Source: Phoronis ovalis (taxonomy: Eukaryota; Phoronida; Phoronidae). From it: 12,732 bases of DNA. Under the pieces are notes generated by a model that was not told the origin of the DNA, searched no databases, and worked only from the letters and a program-made list of their open reading frames with translations. Where the stretch lies: contig JAOXYB010042804.1 of assembly GCA_028565635.1 (NCBI GenBank), positions 1 through 12,732 of the forward strand, read 5' to 3'. How positions within the stretch are numbered: the first letter of the stretch is position 1; each line of letters begins with the position of its first letter. Positions 1 to 8,245 of this stretch are shown one piece after another. The translations under genes and the position numbers were made by a program.

Positions 1-29
1 TCGAGTCTTGGTGGATCACATAATAAAAG
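1..29 (+). other. Possible exon end cut by the window edge
   Basis: Base 29 is followed by a full-consensus splice donor (AAAG then GTAAGTG). The 29 bases before it are open in frame 1 (reads SSLGGSHNK and then a split codon). This could be the 3' end of an exon that starts outside the window. No acceptor or continuing exon was recognised downstream, and a lone consensus donor can occur by chance. Confidence 0.2.
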
Positions 30-299
30 GTAAGTGTATATTTGAAAATGATATTTGGATTTGTCTGTGTGTCTGTGTATCTGTGAGTATAAAAGTGCGA
101 TTAGAGAGATGAATGAGAGCGGGGAGTACGATACGAGCACAAGAAGGCACGGAAGAAAAGGAAAAAGGAAATGAAGAAAAATTTCTTTTTTTTAATTTTT
201 TTAAATTTCTTTATTCTTTATACCTCCCATAACAAAAACCAGTGCCCACAACTTTTTTTTACCCCCTTATCAAAGAACCTTCTTTAAAGACTAGGAGGT

Positions 300-313
300 C
301 CGGTAGGTGGCGC
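300..313 (+). promoter_or_regulatory. CTCF-like binding site 1
   Basis: CCGGTAGGTGGCGC matches 13 of 14 positions of the animal CTCF core consensus CCASYAGRKGGCRS. It also contains the AGGTGGCGC core known for Drosophila CTCF. The site lies in gene-poor sequence upstream of SNAPC2 and is in the same orientation as the site in intron 5. Binding is inferred from the motif only. Confidence 0.45.
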
Positions 314-675
314 CATGAGGGTAGGAAACATTCTATAGTCGCTCCAGGACATGTAACACAAGTCTGTGGAGATAAAATCATACAAGAGAAAGATGTATAC
401 CTTTTCACTTAAAAATTAAATGGATTTGAAATGCATGTCTTTCAGATTCGCAAGCAGTTTAATTATAGTAATTTAAGTAAAATTCATATGAATTAATATA
501 TGATGAAGAAACAAAATAACAATGATTCATATATTTATATTAAGAAGCCATGATTTCCGTTGTCACACTTCGGCTGGTGACATAAGTCGAGCATTTTGGA
601 TAATATTTAATAGTTAACAAGTTCATGTTAGGCGCCGAGTACGTAATACTATTCTCGTTGTGCTTATGGACTTAT

Positions 676-716
676 TGTCATGGACTCATGGAGTCATGCC
701 TGTCATGACTCATGGA
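676..716. repeat. Short direct repeat with a bZIP/AP-1-type site
   Basis: Two near-identical 16-17 bp copies, TGTCATGGACTCATGGA (676-692) and TGTCATGACTCATGGA (701-716), lie 25 bp apart. The second contains a perfect TGACTCA (706-712), the AP-1/bZIP consensus. The copies are separated by a partial inverted segment, GAGTCATG. Whether this is a regulatory element or a chance microduplication cannot be told from the sequence. Confidence 0.35.
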
Positions 717-1016
717 TACCACTAATGAAAATATTTCTATTTTGAGAAACAGACTAGTAGTGGACAGTACCATATATCTAGTTGGAACATGGCCCATGTA
801 CTACTTTCACAATAAACTTACTTATTTTCCTCCAAGGATTGCCTTCTTCTCTATCATCTCCTCCTCCTGTTGCCATTTGTTTAATCTGGTGTAATCCAAG
901 CTTCACAAAAAGTTCAAAAATAGTAGAGTGGCTATGCAATAGTCCCTGATACTAAATGATCTCACAGTCATATAAAATCAAACCCAATTTCACTCTTTTC
1001 GGTATTTAAGGAAAAG

Positions 1017-1025
1017 TATAAAAAG
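1017..1025 (+). promoter_or_regulatory. Candidate TATA box for SNAPC2
   Basis: TATAAAAAG is a good TATA-box match. It sits about 30 bp before the CpG-richer segment that I propose as the noncoding first exon, which ends at 1271. The spacing is right for a start near 1045-1050. In AT-rich DNA such matches are common, so the call rests on its position. Confidence 0.3.
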
Positions 1026-1046
1026 TACTGTTACGGTTAACTCAAC

Positions 1047-1271
1047 TGAATTTATTCGACTGCTTTCGTTGCGTGATGTAAGTAACGGCCTAACTTTCCA
1101 AGAAATATTATTCATACGGAGGTCAGAGGGCACCAGATAGTCGTAGCTTTACTATAGCGCCACATCAACAGGTGCCGCTCTTGTTGTTCATATTTTCTTG
1201 GAGTTTTTCACTGTGGATCAACTCCCTATTTCAGTCAGTTTCTGCTCGAAATATACTAACTTTTAGCAACA
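1047..1271 (+). other. SNAPC2: Candidate noncoding first exon of SNAPC2
   Basis: The SNAPC2 start codon lies only two bases after a splice acceptor (TTTTCAG, 2201-2207), so at least one upstream 5' UTR exon must exist. The best candidate in the window ends at 1271, where CA is followed by the donor GTAAGTAT. The segment is richer in G, C and CpG than its surroundings and begins about 30 bp after a TATA box. A second donor-like GTAAGT at 1078 would give a shorter exon. The start at 1047 is an estimate, and other upstream exons are not excluded. Confidence 0.35.
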
Positions 1272-1452
1272 GTAAGTATCACTTTGATTTATCATGTTAG
1301 AGTTTATATTCTAGGAAGCTGAATTAATAGAAACATGGGATGTAGTCGTGTTTCTCCGATATTCTTCACTGAAGCATAGGGTGAACTTGATTCAGTAATA
1401 TGCGATCGGCATACTGTAAAAAACGTTCTTGGACCGATTGCGTATTAGGTAC

Positions 1453-1466
1453 ACCGCAGAGGGCTG
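1453..1466 (+). promoter_or_regulatory. Weak CTCF-like site
   Basis: ACCGCAGAGGGCTG matches 11 of 14 positions of CCASYAGRKGGCRS with the AGAGGGC core intact. It lies in a CpG-rich patch (about 1390-1540) just inside the proposed first intron of SNAPC2. Confidence 0.25.
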
Positions 1467-1535
1467 TATCAATTAAATGGACAGCGCGTCTTCAATAAGC
1501 CGCTGTTGTATATAGATAGTCCCGATTTTGTGAGT

Positions 1536-1757
1536 TCGCGCTATGCCTCACTTCTGACGGAAATGAAACCAAAAAAAATCAAAATAATATTGCAATGTTG
1601 GCAATGTTGCTACTTCTTGCACTCGAAGGGTTAATTTTCAATAAAATCGCGCTATGCCTCAGACACCTTCTGTCGGAAATGAAACAAAAAAAATTCAAGT
1701 TAATAATGCAATGCTACTATTTCTTGCACCTGAAGGGTTCATTTCCAAATGAAAAAT
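1536..1757. repeat. Tandem duplication, two units of about 111 bp
   Basis: Unit 1 (1536-1646) and unit 2 (1647 to about 1757) align along their length. Both begin TCGCGCTATGCCTCA, continue through CGGAAATGAAAC and an A-run, then a TGCAATG block, then CTTCTTGCAC or TTCTTGCACC, GAAGGGTT and a T-rich end. Identity is roughly 80 percent by eye with a few short indels. The 77-codon open frame across it is a by-product of the duplication. The opening motif recurs in inverted orientation near 11025-11053, so the unit may belong to a dispersed repeat. Confidence 0.75.
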
Positions 1758-2207
1758 CATACTGGGTGGCTAAGCCTGCCCTGTTCATTCAGACCTATCC
1801 TTTCCTGGACTTGAAAAATCTGTCCTGAACTGGTGCTAAAAAACTAGAAATAATATACCCTTTCCTGGATTACATTGAACTAGGAATCAATATCTTTTTG
1901 TAGCTTTGTCAAATGTGGTAAGTAAATGGTTGAATAACGAATTAAAAAAATACAATGATTAATAATTATGAACTTTCCTGGACTTAGAAATGTGAATCCA
2001 TTCGGGCTGAGCCCCTTGCATTGACTTTGAATGATGTGAACCCCCTGGTCTTTCAATTGCAGCAAAATATTCAGAAAAGGTTACAAATGGGTAACAAAGC
2101 AAAAACAATTTTTAGTAACTAATAGGTATGCTAGTCTCAGATTAATGGTTAAAAGATCACTTCCAATAAAATGACAATTGAATCATTTCAAAAACAAATA
2201 TTTTCAG
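1758..2207. other. Rest of SNAPC2 intron 1, no gene seen
   Basis: AT-rich sequence with a phrase CTTTCCTGGACT or a near copy at about 1799, 1860 and 1974, suggesting decayed simple duplication. It ends in a normal acceptor, TTTTCAG at 2201-2207. Nothing else is supported. Confidence 0.5.
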
Positions 2208-2209
2208 CG

Positions 2210-4826
2210 ATGAAACCACCATCTCGTGAAAGAAAATCTCGAAATATTATGGATATATCGGGAGCTATAGGTGGCGTTTCAGGATACTGGAACAGAGATG
2301 AAAAACGACAGCTTTTACAAGCTTTGAAACGGTAAACAAGCTTCCTACAATTTGCTTAAATGACTTCATTTGATTAGAACTTGTTGAAATTGTTAATTCC
2401 TTTGTGGTTACAGGGTAGACTTTTGAGTAATTGTTGCTTTTTTGGGTATTTAAAGACGTGACAGACTAAAACATTGTTCTGAACATAATATTTTGTTCAT
2501 ATTATTAATACTAGTTGAACTTCAGGAAATTCGCTTACGTATTAGATCTAAAAAGACGCACCTAATGTGGGTATATGAGTATAAATAAGATGTCAAAGTT
2601 ATATTAATTATGAACTGTTGCTAATTCTGCTTCAGGTATGATTCTAATGATATTGAAAAACTTACAAAGTGTATTCCTACAAGATCAGCACAAGAGGTGA
2701 GTTGATCTCTGAAGCTTTTCACAAGCTGACTTTGTCATTCCAAGTTTCGCAGAGAAACTGCAAAAACAAATATGATTGCTAAAGTGTAAAACTTGTTCAT
2801 CCCATCAAACTAGGCTTTGGGTAATTTAAACTGTTTGCAATTTCTTATTTGTTTGTGTTTTAGATTACATGGGCTATTAGAAAGTACAGCATGCGTCCTG
2901 GTCCTGGCCAGTATGTAAAAGGCATTTCAGAACCTGCTCCAATCAATGTAAGTTGATTTTGAGCATAATATATTAGAGTTTTAAAAAACTCAATTCTGTG
3001 TGCTTAAGATTTAACTATAATGTTCTTCATATTTTAGTCATGGATAAACCTCATACGGGAGTTGATCAGTGAACTCGAGGACTATTCCCATCTTCTTGCA
3101 CAGGTATTAATACATTTTGTACGATATGGGACTTTTAAGTTAAAAATCCTAGCCTGTTGTACATTCTTCTTTGTTCGTTGATTTCTAACATCTCATTCAT
3201 ATAATTATTGGACAATAGCAGCTGTGGATATTATTGTGCAAAAGATATCAAAAGTACTTGGAAGCACTAGATTTTGATGTACCTGACTTGTCACAAACCA
3301 AGTACAAAGTACAAATCTGAGTCTCACATGGTTAGAATATGTTATATATCTTAGGCAACCAAAATAAAATGTCTACTGAATGTTTATACAGATTGATACT
3401 TTATTGAATTTCCTTAATTGTTGTAATACAATTTTAAGCAGACACAATTAAAAATTTTACTGCCTGTGATGTATTGTCAATCACAACAAAAATTCATCAG
3501 ACAACTAGTCTCATGAATGACCACCAGGTGGCGAGGACATTTGCCCAAGAGATCTCTGTTCATCTCTGTTTCCATCTCTGTTCATTCTACATTTATAACA
3601 AGTTATAAATGTAGCAAAAGTACAACAGGTTAATTTTGTAAAACGTCTTCGAAGAATTAAGTATTGCTAGTATGTAATGGCATTAAAAGGAAAATATTTT
3701 CAGAAATATTTATGGATCAATTCTGAAAAGTGCTTCTAAACAAGCTTGTATTTTCGCAATTAGAGTGATGTTAATGTTGTTTCAGCATTAGTGTTAATAA
3801 CTAGGTGTCTTTTTATAGGTTACATCTGTTATATCCATCTTTGAACCTCACAAAGCACCAATCAGTGATTTAGAACCAAACTATAAAAACATTTATCAGT
3901 ACCTAGTTTCTCTACTCCAGGGCTCTGCTGACAACAGTATGCTCTCACACATTGGTAAGAACATGAACTGTACTATATACTTGGATGAAATGAATTTATA
4001 CTTCTTAGCGTATTTTGAATTTTCTCAGTTTCACCTCTACAGTCAAAAAGGAAATAAAACAGTCTAAATTGCATTATATGACTGTTCTTAAATTACACTG
4101 ATCATACTAATAGAAATTTGTACAATAAACACAATCACTTCAGACTTTTCCAAATCTGGTAATTTGAGGATGTTATATTATTGGAATGTTCCTTTTCATA
4201 TTTTAGATGCTGCTGTTGTCTTAGATCTCATTCAAAGTTTAGCAGAAGAGCTCAAGACCAGTGATATGACTGAACAAAAACTAGTCATGTTAGAAAAATA
4301 TAAACTTCTCACAACACCTATTACAACTGAAACTAGATTGGAGGCCTATAAGGCAAGACAACAGGCATTAAATATGGAACCGATTGGTCAATGTAATTCA
4401 CTTTGTAAAGATCAGGAAGTATTTTTGAAGCATGGAGAAGGTGAGATATCTGATTTGGGCAAACATAATAAAAAGGCAGATTTGGAAAATTCCTTTCCTA
4501 GTACTTCTGGAGAGTCGGATGTACGTAAAAGTTACATACAAGATTCAGTTCCTGGTACATCTACAACAAATGCAAAGTCAGATTTTGAAAGAGACACACA
4601 GACAGATGTAGAAAATCCAGTGCCTAGCACTTCTGCAGATAATATAATTTTAAGTCGGGACATAAAGACAGATTCTGCCAAGAAATGTCGTGGAAAACAA
4701 CCTGCAAACCCACATGACAAGGATCGGGACTGGTTTGGTCGTCCAATCACTAGTAATCTGTTCACTTTAAATCCATTGGTTGTTCCTGTCAGTTTACTTA
4801 AACCTAAGAAAGCCTCATTGCCATAA
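2210..4826 (+). CDS. SNAPC2: snRNA-activating protein complex subunit 2 (SNAP45) homologue, six coding exons
   Basis: SNAPC2 is a nuclear subunit of SNAPc, which binds the proximal sequence element of snRNA promoters for both Pol II and Pol III. Coding exons are 2210-2331, 2636-2696, 2864-2947, 3038-3103, 3819-3954 and 4207-4826. All introns are GT...AG, the reading frame is unbroken and the product is 362 residues (human SNAPC2 is about 334). The start is supported by MKPPSRERK, which matches the vertebrate N-terminus MKPP. Residues 24-71 form a Myb/SANT-like segment (W27, EKRQLLQALKR). PINSWINLIREL (86-97), YKNIYQYLVSLL (133-144), AAVVLDLIQSLAEEL (158-172) and LNPLVVPVSLL near the C-terminus (344-354) all have clear vertebrate SNAPC2 counterparts. 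Residues about 225-330 are a charged, Ser/Thr-rich linker with three P[SG]TS motifs (254, 272, 296). This assignment is from recalled family motifs, not a database search. Confidence 0.9.
3219..3320 (+). other. SNAPC2: Possible alternative terminal exon inside SNAPC2 intron 5
   Basis: After an AATAG acceptor-like site (3214-3218), the phase-0 frame that follows exon 5 stays open for 33 codons. It begins QLWILLCKRY, ends TKYKVQI and stops at TGA 3318-3320. An AATAAA lies at 3363-3368, followed by T/G-rich sequence, so a short transcript could end here. The peptide looks protein-like (KYLEALDFDVPDLSQ). The polypyrimidine tract is weak, and the in-frame TAG of the acceptor itself blocks upstream readthrough. 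The resulting protein of about 144 residues would keep the SANT-like part and lose the C-terminal conserved blocks. It could also be a relic of an unrelated gene. Confidence 0.35.
3363..3368 (+). terminator. Intronic AATAAA polyadenylation signal
   Basis: AATAAA lies 43 bases after the stop of the candidate alternative exon in SNAPC2 intron 5. The sequence that follows is T/G-rich (GAATGTTTATACAG and on). By itself an AATAAA in AT-rich DNA is weak evidence. Its value is in the combination with the open frame just upstream. Confidence 0.3.
3521..3534 (+). promoter_or_regulatory. CTCF-like binding site 2, in SNAPC2 intron 5
   Basis: CCACCAGGTGGCGA matches 13 of 14 positions of CCASYAGRKGGCRS, missing only the last base. 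It lies in the largest intron, between the candidate alternative terminal exon and exon 6, on the same strand as the site at 300-313. A bound factor here could slow polymerase and favour the upstream intronic poly(A) site. That role is inference. Confidence 0.5.
3551..3582 (+). repeat. Short tandem repeat of ATCTCTGTT
   Basis: Three copies of the ATCTCTGTT phrase occur 10-12 bp apart, just before the palindrome at 3587. This is a minor simple repeat with no evident function. Confidence 0.6.
3587..3614. repeat. Perfect 13-bp inverted repeat in SNAPC2 intron 5
   Basis: CTACATTTATAAC (3587-3599) and GTTATAAATGTAG (3602-3614) are perfect reverse complements separated by AA. Such a tight palindrome would form a cruciform or an RNA stem. 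It could be a relic of a small inverted-repeat insertion. Confidence 0.8.
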
Positions 4827-4905
4827 GGAGTGTTATAGACAAAAGTTAACTACTTGCATTCACAAGTGCAGTATCAAAATAAATACAATTTCAGAATTCA
4901 CTTGT
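4827..4905 (+). terminator. SNAPC2: SNAPC2 3' UTR and polyadenylation signal
   Basis: A canonical AATAAA at 4878-4883 lies 52 bases after the TAA stop (4824-4826). Cleavage would be expected near 4895-4905, giving a very short 3' UTR. The exact cleavage site is not visible from the sequence. Confidence 0.65.
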
Positions 4906-5640
4906 AACAAGTAACCCACAGTCATTGGATAAAGACATGATACTGATTGGGTTCATTTTGCTGTTTTCTTTTTTTTTATTGTTTTGGTTAATTAATGTGC
5001 TTGTGGAATTTTGAGTGTGTATTATTAATAATCTATAGAACTTTGTGAGGAAACCACAGAAAACTCCAAGATCAATGCTTTAACAAGTTTGCCATCTAGA
5101 TTTGTATCAGTGTTAACTCTTGTGCCTTTTCCAGTTTTTTCATCTTTTCTTTGCTTCATGATCAGGCACACTGGTGTGTGTTGGAATCCAGCAAGACACA
5201 TATTTCATTTTTTGCTTTGATATATGCTTAATTTTACAATTACTTAAAATGTCTAAATTTTTAATGATGTTCTCTTATCAGCACCAAATGCTAACCATAC
5301 CCCACTCCCTGCGAAACAATCCATTTCGATCCATAAAAAATGGAATATAGAAATTGTGATTTCCTTCATTTATGTGAAATTACACCCTACTTTAAATAAA
5401 AGTGGAATCCCCACATGGCCGGCCATCACACAGAAAAAAAAACGGACAAAAAATCCTCATCGTTAATACACTGCAGACTACGTGGTCCCTCATGATACAT
5501 ACTATCTGCCCACAAGTGCAGCTCGGCAAGGTAAAGTTTACTGTACAGCAGTCTTTCACCGACTTGTATAATGGTGCAGCTTTTTTCTGTGCTTACACCA
5601 TATTTAAAATTTTGACACTATCTCTATTTAATTCATAATT
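4906..5640. other. Intergenic sequence without a recognised gene
   Basis: T-rich and AT-rich sequence with long homopolymer runs. The 78-codon frame at 5402-5638 has no recognisable domain, contains an A-run that codes a lysine patch and ends in random hydrophobic sequence, so I do not call it a gene. A GGGGGTACT motif at 5643-5651 resembles the end of the transposon-like element at 10560 but is too short to call. Confidence 0.5.
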
Positions 5641-5734
5641 CAGGGGGTACTGGTATTTTGTTGCTCATAAGTTATGGTCATGTGTCGTATGACTTAGTAA
5701 AGAAATTACGAGAAACATCGATATTAAGACAAAA

Positions 5735-5910
5735 TTTTAATAACAAATGTACAAAGATTTTTTTCTGGTTTTACAAGAATACAAAAATTTCACAAATATT
5801 AACAAAATTATGTACGACTTATTAATGAAATAACAACATCCATTTATTTACAAGTAGAGTTTTAATAACAAAAATTTCTGTCAGGCTTTACAAATATGCA
5901 CAAAATTACG
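5735..5910. repeat. Imperfect direct repeat, spacing about 125 bp
   Basis: Copy 1 (5735-5816) and the shorter copy 2 (5860-5910) share TTTTAATAACAAA at their starts, then a TTTCTG...GGTTTTACAA or GGCTTTACAA block, and end in ACAAAATTA then ACG. Copy 2 lacks about 30 bases in the middle. The sequence is AT-rich, so identity is partly compositional, but the order of blocks is kept. Confidence 0.45.
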
Positions 5911-6056
5911 TTAAAAGTTGCAATTTTTGCTATGATATATTTACAGATTGTTCTTGAGCAATCTTTTGTACGTTTAGTCCAGTAACTAATATATTTTATA
6001 AAATATTAGGCTCTATGAAAGAAAACAACCAGAGAACCTGGCAACTATAAATTCCA

Positions 6057-6070
6057 CCACTAGATGGCTA
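6057..6070 (+). promoter_or_regulatory. CTCF-like site 3, downstream of SNAPC2
   Basis: CCACTAGATGGCTA matches 12 of 14 positions of CCASYAGRKGGCRS, with only the last two bases off. It is on the same strand as the sites at 300 and 3521, about 1.2 kb downstream of the SNAPC2 3' end. Surrounding sequence (5911-6470) is otherwise gene-free. Confidence 0.35.
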
Positions 6071-6473
6071 AATTTCATAACATTGTCGAAGTTAAATAAT
6101 TCCATGAATTTACTGAAGTCAGGATTTGGTATAATGCAAGTGGGAAATAAATTGTTTTGGAAGATTTTTATACGAAGGGCAAACAAATAAGAAATCAAAT
6201 TAACTTGTTAAGTCACCCTTGGAGATGTTGCCGTTTCAACACTCACTCTGCCTGGGTATAATTAGGTTCATGCTATCTGTCAATTGGGTCGCGTATTATG
6301 CATGAATACATGTGTATGTGCTGCAACTGCATTGTGAGGCTGCTTAGTGTTTTGCTTAGTTTCATGTAATGAGGTGTCAAAAGATTTTGCCAGTGGAAAA
6401 CCATGTGAAAGATGAAGACAAACATTAAAATTCTCATTCCTGGAAAAATACTGTGGTAACTAATTACCATTTT

Positions 6474-7097
6474 TCATTTCACAGATATGTCGACTTCACT
6501 TTTAGTGTCTCAGTGCAATGAGTGCTGAGGAAGAAACATGGCACTATAGCACATTAACACGTCTTTTGATCAAAGTGAAAAGGCTTACTCATCACTCTGG
6601 CCTGATGAGTACTATTTAAACTCATTTGAATTTTGAAGTGCAGATGCAGATAAATTTAATGAGCCAATAGAGGCACAGTATGAAACTACAGATGAACAAC
6701 TAAATACTGGCAATGTTCAAGAGAAGCTGCTGTTGGTTTTCTAGCTGGCTGGTTTGCCAGGTCATAATGCAGCGAGATTTCCTTCGACACACTATTGGAG
6801 ATAACTGATTCGATTGCATAAGCCTTGTGAAATTCCTTATCAAAAACTGTCAAGCAGTTTAATAATTTGACATAGAGGTCAACAACTTCAACAAATTCTT
6901 TAGCGCCACAAAAAAAGCTTTTCATTTAGGTATCTCATTATTTAAAAGCTAAACTAAAATCTTCTTTTCACAGTATTTCGAAATAGGCTATGGCAATGAC
7001 ACCTTTTCAAATGAAGATCAAAGATACAACTTCAGGGATGCAGGATTATTTTTAAACAGACCATCATTTACAATTATATTTTTTCTATAAGCACTGA
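6474..7097. repeat. Segmental duplication, copy A
   Basis: This block aligns in order with 8246-8764. Shared anchors are TTTCACAGAWATGTCGACT at the start, TGATGAGTACTATTTA, GTTGGTTTTCT followed by GGCTGGTTTGCCAG, ACTATTGGAGA, AATAGGCTATGGCAATGA, and TTATTTTTAAACAGAC near the end. Copy A is about 100 bp longer. It carries a 79-codon minus-strand frame (6686-6925) and a plus-strand frame, broken by one stop at 6633-6635, that reads acidic and protein-like (for example WPDEYYLNSFEF, then FNEPIEAQYETTDEQ). I do not recognise either product, and the block may be a dead transposon or gene fragment. Confidence 0.8.
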
Positions 7098-7442
7098 TGG
7101 ACTTAGTTTTCACATGAAATAAAGTAACAGCATATAATGATAAACTGATAAACTTTTTATATTTTTCTAGTATTGTGTGCTACTTGCCTATAGATTCACA
7201 TTAATTTTGTATAGTATTTGTGAGGGTAAACCAAACAAATGTGAACCCATTAACAAGGAAAAAGCGTAAAGTAGCCTTCCACCTTAAATCTTGTTAAATT
7301 TCATTAAAATGGATGCTTTTAATTCTTTGTAATGTTGTTTTGATTAACTGATTTAAATAATTTATCAAAAAAATTTATTTTATTAAGAGTATTTTTGAAC
7401 TTTATAATAGATAAGTTAACATAGTATGAGATTGAACGATCT
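7098..7442. other. AT-rich spacer between copy A and the LRR relic
   Basis: No gene, repeat array or RNA gene is supported. The first bases (TTTTCACATGAAATAAAG) still resemble the sequence after copy B (TTTTTTCACTTAAAAGAA), so the duplication may extend slightly. The rest appears to be sequence absent from copy B. Confidence 0.45.
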
Positions 7443-7470
7443 CTAGGGGGGCATTCAAGGTTTTTGTATA
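7443..7470 (+). mobile_element. Truncated end of the 10560-type element
   Basis: CTAGGGGGGCATTCAAGG followed by a T-run and GTATA aligns with the left end of the element at 10560 (CTCGGGGGGCACTCAAGG, a T-run, then ACTA). Only the terminus is present, with no internal minisatellite and no partner end nearby. This is a short but distinctive match, showing that the family is dispersed in this genome. Confidence 0.5.
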
Positions 7471-7593
7471 TAAGTTTTGCAGTTGTCATTTAAATTCAAA
7501 TTTTTAGCAGTCTCACTTGAAGAAATAGATATTATGAAGGAATGAGAGCCTGAGAAGACTATGTGGCTCATCAGAAGCCAAGGATATCTTATA

Positions 7594-8131
7594 CTCAACA
7601 AATTTAGCAGAGTACCTGATTGCATACCATACCTACAAGAACTGAAAGTACATGACATGATATAATACCAAATATACGAGACACCTAGGACATCTAAAGC
7701 AGTTGGATGTGTGCAAGAACAAGTTTAGCAAAGTACCTGATTGTATACTGTACCTTGAACAACATATGTGGCACTGAATATGAAAGATAACCACCTAAGT
7801 GATGTGCCTACCAACGATAGAGCCAACTGATGCACCTTAAGTATAAGCTGATACTTGCAAAGTTCAACAAAATATCTGATTGCATATAAACAGAAGAACT
7901 GGGCACAGAAAGAAACTTACAACATGAGGCACTTAGTTTACTCACAGGAGCACAGATGCCAACAGTTACTGTCAATTATTTCAACCAGGAAGGAGACCAT
8001 TGGTAGGTCTGTATCTGTAGAAACTAGGTTTAGGTAAGAAAAATTTGATCAAGAGTACCTGATTATATATCAGTGGAATTGAATATGGCAGGTTAATTAC
8101 CATGCAACTGAGTTGCCTGCCTGCTAATAGG
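7594..8131 (+). pseudogene. Leucine-rich-repeat gene relic, first cluster
   Basis: Several short plus-strand stretches read as LRR units in shifting frames. 7594-7650 gives LNKFSRVPDCIPYLQELKV. 7682-7759 gives 26 residues starting HLGHLKQLDVCKN and continuing KFSKVPDCI. 7780-7821 gives MKDNHLSDVPTN. 7860-7886 gives KFNKISDCI. 8041-8070 is a nucleotide-level copy of the KFSKVPDCI segment, and 8102-8131 gives MQLSCLPANR. The alternation of NKFxxVPDCI and NxLSxxP types is typical of tandem LRR proteins of the plain intracellular kind. Frameshifts and stops (for example TGA after 7771) between the units show it is not functional unless heavily spliced. I cannot name the parent gene. Confidence 0.6.
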
Positions 8132-8245
8132 AAGCAAACTCTGGGAAGAAGAATATGTTACCCAAAACATAATAAATTATATGTACAGCTGGAGAAGTAA
8201 CACACCTAAGTAGGCTGCATACCAATTTAGGAAGTATAGTACATA

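Larger units (their letters stand above)
30..1016. other. Intergenic sequence without a recognised gene
   Basis: Apart from the CTCF-like site and the small bZIP repeat, this stretch holds purine-rich and poly-T runs (about 120-250) and AT-rich sequence. The 60-codon open frame at 712-894 has no recognisable domain and no clear coding character, so I treat it as a chance ORF. Confidence 0.5.

Noticed and set aside
1126-1140. AGAGGGCAC core as another CTCF-like site
   Set aside because: Only 10 of 14 consensus positions match and the left half is absent, so it is not better than background.
4164-4206. The 14 codons before SNAPC2 exon 7 as a separate start
   Set aside because: These bases belong to intron 6. 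TTTTAG at 4201-4206 is a clean acceptor, and joining from 3954 rebuilds the conserved DAAVVLDL segment.
4532-4765. 77-codon minus-strand ORF inside the last SNAPC2 exon
   Set aside because: It is antisense to well-supported SNAPC2 coding sequence and has no recognisable domain.
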